61,332 nucleotides of DNA from Fictibacillus nanhaiensis (GCA_016401345.1 JAEACG010000010.1:1-61332); one strand, 5' to 3'. Positions 10,484 through 19,931 are shown, counted from the stretch's first letter. Numbers and translations: made by a program. Notes: a model not told the origin generated them from the sequence alone.

Positions 10484-10959
10484 TGCGCATCGGACAAGGT
10501 TTTGATGTACATGCCTTTAGTGAGGGTCGTCCGTTAATCATTGGCGGTGTAACGATTCCTTATGAGAAGGGACTTTTAGGGCACTCTGATGCTGACGTTC
10601 TTTTGCATGCGATTACAGATGCATTGCTAGGTGCAGCAGGTGAAGGAGATATCGGGAAACACTTTCCAGATACAGATCCAGCTTACAAAGGTGCAGATTC
10701 GAAGCGCTTGTTGCTCGATTCATGGAAATTGGTCGAGAAAAAAGGTTATTCTTTAGGTAATATAGATTGTACGATCATTGCTCAAAAACCAAAGATGCTT
10801 CCGTACATTGAAGAGATGCGCGGAGTGATCGCAGGTATTTTTGAGGTTGATGTAGATAGAATCAACGTGAAGGCGACGACGACTGAAAAGCTAGGATTTC
10901 CTGGACGCGAAGAGGGAATCGCAGCTCAAGCGGTTGTATTGATAGAGAAGGTGCTTTAA
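10480..10959 (+). CDS. ispF: 2-C-methyl-D-erythritol 2,4-cyclodiphosphate synthase
   Basis: Fifth step of the MEP pathway, a homotrimeric zinc enzyme. Metal ligands D9, H11 and H43 are visible ([17 protein letters not shown]), and the C-terminal block [19 protein letters not shown] is complete. 159 aa. Translationally coupled to ispD. Confidence 0.97.
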   Translation: MMRIGQGFDVHAFSEGRPLIIGGVTIPYEKGLLGHSDADVLLHAITDALLGAAGEGDIGKHFPDTDPAYKGADSKRLLLDSWKLVEKKGYSLGNIDCTIIAQKPKMLPYIEEMRGVIAGIFEVDVDRINVKATTTEKLGFPGREEGIAAQAVVLIEKVL

Positions 10960-11006
10960 AAAATTGTTACTTTAAAGGCATTCCATTCCTTATCTTCTCT
11001 GATAAA

Positions 11007-11259
11007 GTTGATTGGAGTGGAAGATACGAGACTCCTGTGGGACAGGCAGGCAGTCCGAAGAGTGAAAGTGGCTCGTTAAGCTCCGACAAGCAAAAGTTGA
11101 ATGGGCTAAGAAGGCGCACTTTGCGTTCTTGACCGTTTAACTTTTGACCTCGAGGGGCTAGCCACTGCATCTAGACAGGTGAGACACTTAAGAGTGAAAC
11201 GTACGAATGTGGCTCACCGCCTGCCCCACGGAAAGCGAGTGTCTGGAATGGAAATCAAC
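11007..11259 (+). repeat. 128-bp repeat, copy B, interrupted (253 bp)
   Basis: Starts GTTGATTGGAGTGGAAGATA and ends GGAATGGAAATCAAC, but about 125 extra bases lie between CAGGCAGGCAG and GTGAGACACTTAAGAGTGAA, which are contiguous in copy E. The extra DNA contains the palindrome at 11067-11166. Confidence 0.9.
11067..11166. mobile_element. 100-bp palindromic element nested in repeat copy B
   Basis: Begins AGTGGCTCGTTAAG and ends GGGGCTAGCCACT. The two halves are imperfect inverted repeats sharing AGTGGCT, CAAAAGTT and AAGAA, with GCGCACTTTGCG at the centre. Sequence and outline differ from the host repeat. It has the form of a small non-autonomous palindromic element; no transposase is here, so mobility is inferred from the interruption. 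Confidence 0.65.
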
Positions 11260-11309
11260 CACTTTCAAAAGCATCATCGTTTAAGTAAAAATATTTATAG
11301 AGGTGAAAC

Positions 11310-12782
11310 ATGATGGCAAACGAAGTTCGAGTGCGTTATGCACCAAGTCCAACAGGACACTTACATATAGGGAATGCACGTGCAGCTCTATTTAATTATC
11401 TATATGCACGCCATACTGGCGGGAAATTTATTATTCGTATTGAAGATACGGACCAGAAGCGTAACATTCAAGGCGGAGAAGAGAGTCAGCTGGATCATTT
11501 GAAATGGCTCGGTATGGATTGGGATGAAAGTGTTGATATCGGAGGAGATTACGGTCCGTATCGTCAGATGGAACGTTTAGATTTATACGAAAAGTATACA
11601 GATGAACTACTTTCAAAAGGTCTTGCATACACTTGTTATTGTACAGAAGAAGAGCTTGAGGCTTCCCGTGAAGAGCAGATGGCAAAAGGGGATACTCCGG
11701 TTTATGATGGACGCTGTCTAAACTTATCAGTTGAAGAAAAAGCGGCTCTAGAAGAAGAAGGTCGTCGTCCGAGCATTCGTTTTAAAGTACCTCAAGACCG
11801 TACGATTACGTTCGATGACATGGTTAAAGGTGAAGTGTCGTTTGAATCAAGCGGCTTTGGTGATTTTGTTATCGTAAAAAAAGATGGAATTCCAACTTAC
11901 AACTACGCTGTTGTTATCGATGACCATGAAATGGCGATCTCTCACGTACTTCGTGGAGATGATCACATCTCAAACACACCAAAGCAGTTATTGATCTATG
12001 ATGCGCTAGGTTTTTCTCATCCGAAGTTCGGTCATACAACATTGATCGTGAATGAAAACCGTAAAAAACTGAGTAAACGTGATGAATCGATCGTTCAGTT
12101 TATCGAACAATACAAAGATTTAGGATACTTGCCAGAAGCACTGTTTAACTTTATAGCTCTACTAGGCTGGTCTCCAGGTGGAGAAGAAGAGATCTTCAGC
12201 CGTGAGCAGTTTATTGAGATCTTTGATCCGAACCGTCTATCCAAAGCTCCTGCCGTTTTTGATACGCAAAAGTTAGAATGGCTGAACAACCAATATATGA
12301 AACAGCAAGATGTAGCTCGTATCGTTGAGTTGTGTATGCCTCACCTAGTAAAAGCGGGCAGAGTTTCAGAAAACCCTAGCCCTGAAGAACAAGAGTGGAT
12401 CACAAAGCTTGTCGCTCTTCATCAGGAAAAAATGAGCTACGGTGCTGAGATCGTAGACTTAACGGAACTTTTCTTCAAAGAAGAGATTGAGTATGAAGGA
12501 GAAGCACTTGAAGTCTTGCAAGGTGAAGGGGTTCCATCCGTTATGGAATCGTTCTTAACTCAGATCGAAAACAGTGATTCTTTTGAAGCAGAAGACATCA
12601 AGGCGATGATGAAAGCTGTTCAGAAGGAAACAGGTCAAAAAGGGAAGAACTTGTTCATGCCGATTCGTGTGGCAACAACTGGTCAGCAACATGGTCCAGA
12701 TCTGCCTGCTGCCGTGTCCCTTCTCGGTAAAGATGTGATTACAAAGCGCGTAAATGCTGTACTGACTCAAATTAAAAAGTAA
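11310..12782 (+). CDS. gltX: Glutamyl-tRNA synthetase
   Basis: Class I synthetase, 490 aa. It shows the HIGH motif in [13 protein letters not shown] and the KMSKS equivalent KLSKRDE. In Bacillus this enzyme also charges tRNA-Gln with Glu for later amidation. Start ATG 11310 or 11313 follows GAGGTGAAAC. It precedes the cysE T box. Confidence 0.97.
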   Translation: MMANEVRVRYAPSPTGHLHIGNARAALFNYLYARHTGGKFIIRIEDTDQKRNIQGGEESQLDHLKWLGMDWDESVDIGGDYGPYRQMERLDLYEKYTDELLSKGLAYTCYCTEEELEASREEQMAKGDTPVYDGRCLNLSVEEKAALEEEGRRPSIRFKVPQDRTITFDDMVKGEVSFESSGFGDFVIVKKDGIPTYNYAVVIDDHEMAISHVLRGDDHISNTPKQLLIYDALGFSHPKFGHTTLIVNENRKKLSKRDESIVQFIEQYKDLGYLPEALFNFIALLGWSPGGEEEIFSREQFIEIFDPNRLSKAPAVFDTQKLEWLNNQYMKQQDVARIVELCMPHLVKAGRVSENPSPEEQEWITKLVALHQEKMSYGAEIVDLTELFFKEEIEYEGEALEVLQGEGVPSVMESFLTQIENSDSFEAEDIKAMMKAVQKETGQKGKNLFMPIRVATTGQQHGPDLPAAVSLLGKDVITKRVNAVLTQIKK

Positions 12783-12806
12783 TAAAAGTACACATTTTGC
12801 AAAGAT

Positions 12807-12812
12807 TATAAT
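12807..12812 (+). promoter_or_regulatory. -10 box of the cysE leader promoter
   Basis: TATAAT in an AT-rich stretch 24 bases after the gltX stop codon and ~30 bases before the T-box structure. No convincing -35 hexamer is seen, so the promoter call is partial. Confidence 0.5.
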
Positions 12813-12841
12813 ATAGTAAAAGAAACTTATAAAAACATGTA

Positions 12842-13097
12842 AAACGCAGATGAGGAAAGTAGGCTAGCGCCTTTTCATAGTAGAGAGAACCATCGCCGGC
12901 TGAAAGTGGTTCATGAAAATGCTTGCTGAAGTGCCCCTCGGAGTCCCTTGCCGAAAGTTTTAGTAGGTTTGGGCGGCAACTCCCCGTTATGGAGCTTAAG
13001 GGAACAGGTGAGTTTTAAATTAAGCCTGTTAAACAGAGTGGAACCGCGTCTATTAGTACGTCTCTGTGTCATATATGGCACAGGGGCGTTTTTTATT
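12842..13097 (+). promoter_or_regulatory. T-box leader controlling cysE-cysS
   Basis: The T-box sequence AGAGTGGAACCGCG is at 13035-13048, and an intrinsic terminator follows (ACGTCTCTGTG near 13058 pairing with CACAGGGGCGT, then TTTTTT). Stem I begins near GATGAGGAAAGTAGG, with the distal hairpin GAGAACC...GGTTC. The expected Cys specifier UGC occurs in the right area (12920-12922, also 12924-12926), but I cannot fix which is read. Uncharged tRNA-Cys should favour the antiterminator and turn on cysE and cysS. In B. subtilis the same leader sits between gltX and cysE. Confidence 0.93.
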
Positions 13098-13157
13098 TTT
13101 TAATTAGATTAAATCTAAACAATTTGCTTATGAATCACTTTTTTTCAACTTTGGCTA

Positions 13158-13285
13158 GTTGATTGTAGTGGAAGGCGCAAGACTCCTGCGGGACGAGTGG
13201 GCAGGCGAGACCCCTAAAGGCGCAAAGCGGCAGGGGGCTCACCGCACGCCCCGCGGAAAGCGAAGCACCTGGAACGGAGATCAAC
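13158..13285 (+). repeat. 128-bp palindromic intergenic repeat, copy C
   Basis: Begins GTTGATTGTAGTGGAAGGCG and ends GGAACGGAGATCAAC. It lies between the T-box terminator and the cysE ribosome site, so it is transcribed whenever the T box reads through. A short open frame crossing it (from 13159) is an artefact of its GC-rich palindrome. Confidence 0.92.
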
Positions 13286-13351
13286 CTCTTCCAAGGCAAC
13301 ATTGTATTCACCGTAAAAGCACGATATTTTTATGCAAGGAGGTTGGAGAAC

Positions 13352-13999
13352 ATGTTTTCAGCCATGAGAGAAGACATTCAGGTTGTTTTTGAGAAAGACC
13401 CAGCAGCTAGAAGTTCATTGGAAGTATTCTTAACATACAGTGGACTGCATGCGGTTTGGGCCCATAGATTAGCCCATAAGTTATTCAAACGAAACTGGCT
13501 GTTTTTAGCCCGCTTGATCTCACAGATCAGCCGCTTTTTTACCGGTATCGAAATACACCCAGGAGCCCAGATCGGCAGACGCTTTTTTATCGATCACGGC
13601 ATGGGTGTTGTGATCGGCGAAACGTGTATCATCGGCAATGACGTGACGCTCTATCAGGGTGTTACGCTTGGAGGTACGGGAAAAGAAAAAGGGAAAAGGC
13701 ATCCTACACTGGAAGATCATGTCCTTGTTGCTACAGGAGCCAAGGTGCTAGGTAACATTACCATCGGTAAAAATTCAAAAGTTGGGGCAGGATCGGTAGT
13801 TCTTCAACACGTTCCGCCTGATGCGACAGTAGTTGGAATACCAGGAAGAGTCGTGATCAAAGACGGCATCAAGGTAGGGTGCGAACTTGATCATCGAGAT
13901 CTGCCTGACCCGGTAGCTGATAAATTTAGAGAAATGCATAACGAGATGAAACGAATGCGCGAAGAACTGGAAACATTGAAAAAAAGGAGTGAAGTTTAA
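13352..13999 (+). CDS. cysE: Serine O-acetyltransferase
   Basis: First committed step of cysteine synthesis: serine plus acetyl-CoA to O-acetylserine. A 215-residue left-handed beta-helix (hexapeptide repeat) protein with the active-site region [18 protein letters not shown] and the [13 protein letters not shown] loop. ATG 13352 was chosen because AAGGAGG at 13336-13342 is spaced for it; a TTG at 13343 would touch the ribosome site. The stop codon abuts the cysS ATG. Confidence 0.96.
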   Translation: MFSAMREDIQVVFEKDPAARSSLEVFLTYSGLHAVWAHRLAHKLFKRNWLFLARLISQISRFFTGIEIHPGAQIGRRFFIDHGMGVVIGETCIIGNDVTLYQGVTLGGTGKEKGKRHPTLEDHVLVATGAKVLGNITIGKNSKVGAGSVVLQHVPPDATVVGIPGRVVIKDGIKVGCELDHRDLPDPVADKFREMHNEMKRMREELETLKKRSEV

Positions 14000-15403
14000 A
14001 TGGGTATTAAAATCTATAATACGATGACTCGTCAAAAAGAGCTTTTCGTTCCGTTAGAAGAAGGAAAAGTGAAGATGTATGTGTGCGGACCGACTGTATA
14101 TAACTATATCCATATCGGTAACGCGAGACCGGCTATTGTTTTTGATACAGTGAGAAAGTACTTGGAATACAGAGATTTTGATGTGCAGTTCATCTCCAAT
14201 TTTACGGATGTTGATGATAAGCTCATTAAAGCGGCTAATGAGATGGGAAGCGATGTCCCAACGATCGCCGAGAAGTTCATCCATGCGTATCATGAGGATA
14301 CTTGCGCATTAGGCGTACAAAAAGCTGACGCACATCCGCGTGTAACAGAAACGATGCCAGAGATCATTGATTTTATCGAGAACCTCATCAAAAAAGGTTT
14401 TGCTTATGAAGCAGCGGGAGATGTTTATTTTAAGACGCGTTCGTTCAACGGCTATGGTAAACTTTCTCATCAATCGATCGATGACTTAAGATCTGGTGCG
14501 AGAATTGAAGTAGGAGAGAAAAAAGAAGATCCTCTTGATTTTGCGCTATGGAAAGCAGCGAAAGATGGGGAGATCTATTGGGAGAGCCCTTGGGGGAAAG
14601 GTCGTCCAGGCTGGCATATCGAATGCTCCGCGATGGCGAAAAAATACTTAGGTGACTCGATCGACATTCATGGCGGCGGTCAAGATCTAGCTTTTCCTCA
14701 TCACGAGAATGAGATCGCACAATCGGAAGCATTGAATGAAGCTCCGATGGCTAAGTATTGGATGCATAATGGGTATATTAATATTGATAACGAAAAAATG
14801 TCCAAATCACTTGGGAACTTTGTACTTGTTCATGATCTTGTGCAACAGCAGGATCCGCAAGTTATCCGATTCTTTATGCTGGCCGTACACTACCGCAATC
14901 CGATCAACTTCAGTCAAGAGTTGTTAGAAGCGGCAGAGGCAGGGTTGAATAGAATCCGTACGTCTTATGAAAACTTAAAACACCGCTTGAGTGTATCGGC
15001 AGACCTATCTGTAGATACAGAAAAATGGACTCAGCTTGTTAAAGAGACTAGAGAGAAATTCATCACGGATATGGATGATGATTTTAACACGGCGAACGCG
15101 ATCTCTCATCTTTTTGATTTTTCGAGAGAAGCGAACGTATATCTGCAAGAGAAAAACACTTCTAAAGCCGTTATTACAGAATTCATCGCTCTGTTCGATG
15201 AGCTTGCTGGAGTGCTTGGGCTTACTCTCCATAAAGAAGAGGAATTGTTAGATGAAGAGATCGACGCTCTCATTCAAGAACGTAATCAAGCGCGTAAAGA
15301 AAAGAACTTTGCTCGCGCTGACGAAATTCGTGATCAGTTAAAAGAACAGAACATCATTTTGGAAGATACCGCACAAGGTGTACGGTGGAAAAGAGATAAG
15401 TAA
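14000..15403 (+). CDS. cysS: Cysteinyl-tRNA synthetase
   Basis: Class I synthetase, 467 aa. It shows zinc ligand C29, the HIGH motif in [19 protein letters not shown] with the second zinc cysteine, [11 protein letters not shown] with further zinc ligands, and KMSKSLGNF. Translated right behind cysE (0 bases between) under the T box, so cysteine supply and tRNA charging share control. The mrnC start also abuts its stop. Confidence 0.97.
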   Translation: MGIKIYNTMTRQKELFVPLEEGKVKMYVCGPTVYNYIHIGNARPAIVFDTVRKYLEYRDFDVQFISNFTDVDDKLIKAANEMGSDVPTIAEKFIHAYHEDTCALGVQKADAHPRVTETMPEIIDFIENLIKKGFAYEAAGDVYFKTRSFNGYGKLSHQSIDDLRSGARIEVGEKKEDPLDFALWKAAKDGEIYWESPWGKGRPGWHIECSAMAKKYLGDSIDIHGGGQDLAFPHHENEIAQSEALNEAPMAKYWMHNGYINIDNEKMSKSLGNFVLVHDLVQQQDPQVIRFFMLAVHYRNPINFSQELLEAAEAGLNRIRTSYENLKHRLSVSADLSVDTEKWTQLVKETREKFITDMDDDFNTANAISHLFDFSREANVYLQEKNTSKAVITEFIALFDELAGVLGLTLHKEEELLDEEIDALIQERNQARKEKNFARADEIRDQLKEQNIILEDTAQGVRWKRDK

Positions 15404-15811
15404 ATGAAGATAACGGACGCAGATATTAAACAATTGAACGGAACCACGCTTGCTTATATGGGAGATGCGGTAATGGAGCAGTTCGTGCGTGAACACCTTA
15501 TCCGTAATGGACAGGTGAAGCCGAACAAGCTCCACGTATCGGCCACGAAGTTTGTTTCAGCAAAAGCGCAAGCGAGCATGGTCGTTCAGCTGCTTGAAGA
15601 AAACTATTTTACAGAAGAAGAGGTCGCTGTTATTAAGCGTGGGCGCAATGCGAACCAAGGAACCGTTCCGAAAAATACGGATGTTCAAACGTACCGGCAT
15701 GCAACAAGCTTTGAGGCGATCATCGGTTATCTCTATCTGTTAAATAACCATGAACGTTTAGCGAACATGATGGAATATGTGTTATCAGATAATAAAAAGG
15801 GGGAGGTCTAA
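15404..15811 (+). CDS. mrnC: Mini-ribonuclease III
   Basis: A 135-residue RNase III catalytic domain without the dsRNA-binding domain. It shows the signature [15 protein letters not shown] with the catalytic Asp near residue 21, and [10 protein letters not shown] with the late acidic residue. In B. subtilis it matures 23S rRNA with help from L3. No good ribosome site precedes it, which suggests coupling to cysS. Confidence 0.95.
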   Translation: MKITDADIKQLNGTTLAYMGDAVMEQFVREHLIRNGQVKPNKLHVSATKFVSAKAQASMVVQLLEENYFTEEEVAVIKRGRNANQGTVPKNTDVQTYRHATSFEAIIGYLYLLNNHERLANMMEYVLSDNKKGEV

Positions 15812-15814
15812 AAG

Positions 15815-16588
15815 ATGAGTGAAGCAAAAGAACAAAAAGAACAAGAATTGATCATCGGCAGAAATCCAGTGATGGAAGTACTTCGTTCAGGCCGTGATAT
15901 TAATAAAATCTTCGTAGGTGAAGGATCTCAAAAAGGACCGGTAAGTACGATCGTCTCAATGGCGAAAAAACAAAATGTCCTTGTGCAATATGTACCGAAG
16001 CAAAAGCTCGATTCATTAAGCGGGGGAGGCAACCATCAAGGTGTAATCGCTGGTGTAGCAGCATACTCATACGCAGAGATTGATGATTTGTTTAAAATTG
16101 CAGAAGAAAGAGGAGAAGAGCCGTTTTTTCTTTTATTGGACGAGCTTGAAGATCCTCATAATTTAGGTTCGATTATGCGTACGGCTGATGCAGTTGGTGC
16201 ACATGGCATCATTATTCCGAAAAGACGTTCAGTAGGATTGACCGCAACAGTAGCAAAAGCTTCAACGGGTGCGATCGAATACATTCCGGTTGTTCGTGTT
16301 ACGAATCTTGTTCAAACGATGAAAGAGTTAAGGGACCGCGGTATGTGGTTTGCCGGCGCAGACATGAAAGGGAAAGATGACTACAGACAAGCAAAGTGGG
16401 ACATGCCTTTAGGTCTTGTGATCGGAAGCGAAGGAAAAGGAATGGGAAGACTCGTATCAGAAACGTGCGATTTCCTTGTTCAGCTTCCGATGAAAGGGAA
16501 GGTTACCTCGCTTAATGCATCAGTTGCTGCTAGTCTCTTGATGTATGAAGTGTACCGTAACCGCAATCCGTTAGAAGCGCGAAAATGA
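15815..16588 (+). CDS. rlmB: 23S rRNA 2'-O-ribose methyltransferase (TrmH/SPOUT family)
   Basis: 257 aa. An N-terminal substrate-binding domain is followed by a SPOUT knot: motif 1 ELEDPHNLGSIMRTADAVGA, motif 2 GLVIGSEGKGMGRLV, motif 3 SLNASVAASLLMYE. Homologues methylate a ribose in the 23S peptidyl transferase area; the exact base is not shown by sequence. Preceded by AAGGGGGAGG; overlaps rae1 by 4 bases. Confidence 0.94.
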   Translation: MSEAKEQKEQELIIGRNPVMEVLRSGRDINKIFVGEGSQKGPVSTIVSMAKKQNVLVQYVPKQKLDSLSGGGNHQGVIAGVAAYSYAEIDDLFKIAEERGEEPFFLLLDELEDPHNLGSIMRTADAVGAHGIIIPKRRSVGLTATVAKASTGAIEYIPVVRVTNLVQTMKELRDRGMWFAGADMKGKDDYRQAKWDMPLGLVIGSEGKGMGRLVSETCDFLVQLPMKGKVTSLNASVAASLLMYEVYRNRNPLEARK

Positions 16589-17103
16589 AAACCCGCCACT
16601 ATTTGATTGTTGATGGCTACAACATCATTGGCGCTTGGCCCGAATTACGGAGCTTAAAAACATCTGATTTTGCCAAAGCAAGAGACCTGCTAATCGAATA
16701 TATGGCAGAATACCAGGGAACGACTGGGTATCAAGTAATCGTCGTATTTGATGCCCATCTCACACCTGGCACAGAGAAAAAAACGAAAAACCACCGCGTT
16801 GAAGTCATTTTTACTAGAGAGAACGAAACGGCAGATGAGCGGATTGAACGTTTGGTCGGAGAGTTAAAATCAATCGATACGCGAATTTACGTAGCAACTT
16901 CAGATTCAACCGAACAGTGGCAGATTTTTGGTAAAGGCGCATTGAGAAAATCTGCGAGAGAATTAAAGAATGAGATGGACGAAATCGAAAAGCATATCCA
17001 TGTGTCCGTTGGCGAGCGGAAAAGGAAGCAAACCTCCTCATCTATCCTTCTTTCAGACGAAATTGCCGAAATATTTGAAAGATGGAGAAGAGGGCAAAAA
17101 TAA
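16585..17103 (+). CDS. rae1: Ribosome-associated endoribonuclease Rae1 (YacP, NYN domain)
   Basis: A 172-residue PIN/NYN-like nuclease. The active-site start YLIVDGYNIIGAW carries the first Asp (about D10), VVFDAHL gives the second acidic site, and ERIERLV with VATSD the later ones. In B. subtilis it cuts certain mRNAs inside the ribosomal A site. Translationally coupled to rlmB. Confidence 0.93.
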   Translation: MKTRHYLIVDGYNIIGAWPELRSLKTSDFAKARDLLIEYMAEYQGTTGYQVIVVFDAHLTPGTEKKTKNHRVEVIFTRENETADERIERLVGELKSIDTRIYVATSDSTEQWQIFGKGALRKSARELKNEMDEIEKHIHVSVGERKRKQTSSSILLSDEIAEIFERWRRGQK

Positions 17104-17109
17104 GGAATC

Positions 17110-17139
17110 TTGACGCTTTTGTGAACTATGAGCTATAAT
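17110..17139 (+). promoter_or_regulatory. Sigma-A-type promoter of sigH
   Basis: TTGACG (17110-17115) and perfect TATAAT (17134-17139) with an 18-bp spacer. In B. subtilis the gene is read from a sigma-A promoter repressed by AbrB; the AT-rich flanks would fit that, but an AbrB site cannot be read by eye. Confidence 0.85.
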
Positions 17140-17182
17140 ATTGCTATATTTTGCCGGTAAAAACCTGGTGGGGGGATTTGTC

Positions 17183-17833
17183 GTGAACATAGATCTCAAG
17201 GAACGGTCAGTAAGCGATTACGAGCTCATGGAAGATGAAAGCCTTGTGGAACTGGTTCATGAGGGGGACAGCGCAGCACTTGAATATTTGATCAACAAAT
17301 ATAAAAACTTTGTTCGTGCGAAAGCAAGATCATACTTTTTGATCGGTGCAGACCGGGAAGATATCATTCAAGAAGGCATGATCGGGCTGTATAAAGCCAT
17401 TCGCGATTTTAAAGAGGACAAGCTGTCATCCTTTAAAGCTTTTGCCGAACTATGTATAACAAGGCAAATGATTACCGCTATCAAAACGGCAACTAGACAA
17501 AAGCACATTCCGTTAAATTCTTACGTGTCGTTGGACAAGCCAATCTATGATGAGGAGTCTGACCGTACACTAATGGATGTAATATGCGGTACAAAAGTCA
17601 CTGATCCAGAAGAACTGATTATCAATCAAGAAGAATTTGATGATATTGAAGTGAAGATGGGAGAAATATTAAGTGACCTGGAACGTAAAGTTCTGATGCT
17701 GTACCTTGACGGAAGATCGTACCAGGAAATCTCAGTGGATCTCGACAGACACGTGAAGTCGATCGACAACGCGCTTCAACGAGTGAAACGTAAATTAGAG
17801 CGTTATTTAGAGCTAAGAGAAATATCATCTTAA
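17183..17833 (+). CDS. sigH: RNA polymerase sigma factor SigH (stationary phase/sporulation)
   Basis: 216 aa, sigma-70 family. Region 2 is DREDIIQEGMIGLYKAI with FKAFAELCITRQ; region 4 is DGRSYQEISVDL then RHVKSIDNALQRVKRKL. GTG 17183 was chosen: GGTGGGGGGAT at 17168-17178 is spaced for it, and an ATG-like longer frame from 17141 would begin at the promoter -10. Drives early sporulation genes such as spo0A and ftsAZ in relatives. Confidence 0.96.
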   Translation: MNIDLKERSVSDYELMEDESLVELVHEGDSAALEYLINKYKNFVRAKARSYFLIGADREDIIQEGMIGLYKAIRDFKEDKLSSFKAFAELCITRQMITAIKTATRQKHIPLNSYVSLDKPIYDEESDRTLMDVICGTKVTDPEELIINQEEFDDIEVKMGEILSDLERKVLMLYLDGRSYQEISVDLDRHVKSIDNALQRVKRKLERYLELREISS

Positions 17834-17862
17834 GAGCGGGGATTGTTCCTGCTCTTTTTCTT
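17834..17862 (+). terminator. Terminator after sigH
   Basis: AGAGCGGGGA pairs with TTCCTGCTCT (two G-U), then TTTTC TTTT. It ends the sigH transcript before repeat copy D. Confidence 0.88.
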
Positions 17863-17883
17863 TTAGTGTTGACGTTGAAAGAT

Positions 17884-18002
17884 GTTGATTTCCGTTTCAG
17901 GTGCTTCGCTTTCCGCGTGGCGTACGGTGAGCCACTTGTCTAAGTGTCTCCACCTGACCGCTCGTCCTAGCCAAGAGTCTCACACCTTACACTCCAATCA
18001 AC
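17884..18002 (-). repeat. 128-bp palindromic intergenic repeat, copy D
   Basis: Begins GTTGATTTCCGTTTCAGGTG and ends CACTCCAATCAAC; 119 bp, a somewhat diverged copy. Same orientation as copies A and F. It fills the gap between the sigH terminator and the rpmG promoter. Confidence 0.88.
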
Positions 18003-18115
18003 TTATCAAAGTAGCCAAAGAAAAATGAGAGATAACGACAAGCTATAAGAAAAATTTCGTCTTAGTATGAATTTAAAATTAAGTTTAGATGAGATAAACC
18101 TCCATTTTCCCTTTA

Positions 18116-18144
18116 TTGACAAGCGTATACCCCTATGTTAAGGT
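18116..18144 (+). promoter_or_regulatory. Promoter before rpmG-secE-nusG
   Basis: A perfect -35 TTGACA (18116-18121), then 17 bp to a weak -10 (TAAGGT). The -35 is clear, the -10 uncertain. Confidence 0.55.
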
Positions 18145-18205
18145 TTTAAAAGTAACATTGTAACGTGGATGAGTGGGTTTGTCGCACGAAAGGTGTTTAT
18201 TTAGC

Positions 18206-18355
18206 ATGAGAAAAAAAGTTTTTTTAGCCTGTAAAGAATGCTCAAAACGAAATTATACAACGATGAAGAACCAGCAAAATAATCCTGAACGAGTCGAGGT
18301 TAAAAAGTTTTGCAGCTACTGCAATGCTCATACCATTCACCAGGAAACGAAGTAA
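18206..18355 (+). CDS. rpmG: 50S ribosomal protein L33 (zinc-ribbon type)
   Basis: 49 aa beginning [17 protein letters not shown]. The two cysteine pairs C9/C12 and C36/C39 make this the zinc-binding form of L33, not the Cys-less form induced under zinc limitation. AAGGTG at 18190-18195 precedes the ATG. It stands before secE and nusG as in many Firmicutes. Confidence 0.95.
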   Translation: MRKKVFLACKECSKRNYTTMKNQQNNPERVEVKKFCSYCNAHTIHQETK

Positions 18356-18406
18356 GCGAAACAAGCTTTTTTTATAAATGTTAATTGATCAAAGGCATGG
18401 GGGTTT

Positions 18407-18619
18407 ATGAAGATGGCGGATGTTGCAGAAAAGACAAAGAAATCACCAGCAAAGTTTCTTTCCGATGTAAATAAGGAGATGAAGCGTGTTAGCTGGCCTA
18501 CGCGAAAAGAGTTATTTCGCTATACGGGGATTGTACTGTCAACTGTAGTGATTATGGCTTTGTTCTTCTGGGTTGTGGATCTAGGTATTTCACAATTAGT
18601 TGAGCTTATTTTAGGGTAG
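18407..18619 (+). CDS. secE: Preprotein translocase subunit SecE
   Basis: 70 aa. A lysine-rich amphipathic N-terminal part with the conserved EMKRVSWPTRKEL is followed by one transmembrane helix (about residues 42-66). It partners with SecY (45205) and SecG in the SecYEG channel. The N-terminus is about 10 residues longer than in B. subtilis; an internal ATG at 18413 is possible, but GGGGG at 18399-18403 fits 18407. Confidence 0.93.
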   Translation: MKMADVAEKTKKSPAKFLSDVNKEMKRVSWPTRKELFRYTGIVLSTVVIMALFFWVVDLGISQLVELILG

Positions 18620-18694
18620 ATTAGATATAGCTTCTTTTGGATAGAATGCTAGAGTATATCCATTTTAGGAGGGAAAGGACACGGGTCCCATCGT

Positions 18695-19228
18695 ATGGAA
18701 AAAAATTGGTACGTAGTTCATACCTATTCAGGTTATGAAAACAAAGTAAAAGCAAACTTGGAAAAGCGTTTGGAATCTATGGGGATGACAGATAAGATTT
18801 TCCGTGTACTTGTACCTGTAGAAGAAGAGACCGAAACAAAGAACGGTAAGACAAAAACAAGCATGAAGAAAGTTTTCCCTGGTTATGTATTAACGGAGAT
18901 GATCATGACAGATGATTCATGGTACGTTGTACGTAATACGCCTGGGGTAACAGGATTTGTCGGTTCTGCTGGAGCGGGCTCGAAGCCAACGGCACTTTTG
19001 CCTGAGGAAGTAGATCATATACTTAAAGGTATGGGTATGGAAGCTCCACGCGTTGAAGTTGATTTCGAAATCAAGGAATCTGTAAAAGTAAAAGAAGGTC
19101 CTTTTGCTGACTTTGTTGGTACGATCGAAGAGATCGATGCAACAAAACAGAAGCTGAAAGTTCACGTCAACATGTTTGGCCGTGAGACACCAGTTGAACT
19201 TGAGTTTACCCAAGTTAGCAAGTTATAA
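18695..19228 (+). CDS. nusG: Transcription termination/antitermination factor NusG
   Basis: 177 aa. The NGN domain begins [20 protein letters not shown]; the C-terminal KOW domain contains [14 protein letters not shown] and ends in [14 protein letters not shown]. Binds RNA polymerase and couples it to ribosomes or pausing signals. Odd point: the good AGGAGGG (18668-18674) is about 20 bases upstream of the ATG, and no in-frame start is nearer to it. Confidence 0.97.
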   Translation: MEKNWYVVHTYSGYENKVKANLEKRLESMGMTDKIFRVLVPVEEETETKNGKTKTSMKKVFPGYVLTEMIMTDDSWYVVRNTPGVTGFVGSAGAGSKPTALLPEEVDHILKGMGMEAPRVEVDFEIKESVKVKEGPFADFVGTIEEIDATKQKLKVHVNMFGRETPVELEFTQVSKL

Positions 19229-19296
19229 TGGAAAAAGACTTGTAATCACTTCAAAAAGGTGATAGAATTTTTTATGTTTGATATTACTAATCAACT

Positions 19297-19330
19297 GCTT
19301 CCTCTCTTTTAGGAGGGGAAGCGTATTTTT
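19297..19330 (+). terminator. Terminator-like hairpin before the L11 leader
   Basis: GCTTCCTCTC (19297-19306) pairs with GAGGGGAAGC (19313-19322), one G-U, then GTATTTTTG. It sits directly before the L1-site mimic, so it may lower nusG read-through or act as an attenuator. Confidence 0.55.
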
Positions 19331-19332
19331 GA

Positions 19333-19360
19333 GTGGGAGGGTTTCGGCCCATAATACCAC
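19333..19360 (+). promoter_or_regulatory. L1-binding-site mimic before rplK
   Basis: GTGGGAGG, a small hairpin (GGG TTTCGG CCC), then ATAATACCAC. This copies the 23S rRNA L1 stem, where GUGGGAGG faces ...UUGAAAUACCAC. L1 is known in other bacteria to repress its own operon through such a copy; autoregulation here is inferred from the match. Confidence 0.75.
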
Positions 19361-19386
19361 ATCACGGACTTAAGGAGGTGTGTCGC

Positions 19387-19812
19387 GTGGCTAAAAAGGT
19401 TATTAAGATGGTAAAATTGCAAATCCCTGCTGGTAAAGCAAACCCGGCACCGCCAGTTGGACCTGCACTAGGACAAGCTGGGGTAAACATCATGGGATTC
19501 TGTAAAGAATTCAACGCTCGTACTGCTGATCAAGCTGGTTTAATCATTCCGGTAGAAATCACGGTTTTCGAAGACCGTTCATTTACATTCATCACTAAAA
19601 CTCCTCCGGCTGCTGTTCTTTTAAAGAAAGCTGCAGGAATCGAGTCAGGTTCTGGTGAGCCGAACAAGAAAAAAGTTGCGACTGTAAAGCGTGATAAAGT
19701 TCGCGAAATCGCAGAATCAAAAATGCCTGACCTAAACGCTGCTAGCGTTGAAGCTGCAATGCGTATGGTTGAAGGTACTGCACGCAGCATGGGAATTGTT
19801 ATCGAAGACTAA
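19387..19812 (+). CDS. rplK: 50S ribosomal protein L11
   Basis: 141 aa. It shows the N-terminal proline-rich loop [20 protein letters not shown] and the C-terminal rRNA-binding domain ending [13 protein letters not shown]. Part of the GTPase-associated centre and needed for RelA activation. GTG start 19387, with AAGGAGGTG at 19372-19380. Confidence 0.97.
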   Translation: MAKKVIKMVKLQIPAGKANPAPPVGPALGQAGVNIMGFCKEFNARTADQAGLIIPVEITVFEDRSFTFITKTPPAAVLLKKAAGIESGSGEPNKKKVATVKRDKVREIAESKMPDLNAASVEAAMRMVEGTARSMGIVIED

Positions 19813-19833
19813 TCCCTGTGTTTGATGTCTATT

Positions 19834-19929
19834 AGGTTGCGAGTAAATGGATTGATATCCTGCCCGTCAAACGGTTCGCAACCTTTATTCATGCAATGCG
19901 TGTAATTGCACTTGATTTTTTAGTGCAAT
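19834..19929 (+). other. Structured spacer between rplK and rplA
   Basis: A 9-bp stem (AGGTTGCGA 19834-19842 with TCGCAACCT 19876-19884) and a separate 8-bp stem (ATTGCACT 19905-19912 with AGTGCAAT 19922-19929) lie in the 161-base spacer. The first is followed by TTATTC, weakly terminator-like; the role is unknown. Confidence 0.5.
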
Positions 19930-19931
19930 AA

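Noticed and set aside
13159-13392. 77-codon frame before cysE
   Set aside because: Starts in repeat copy C and runs into cysE in another frame; artefact of the GC-rich repeat.
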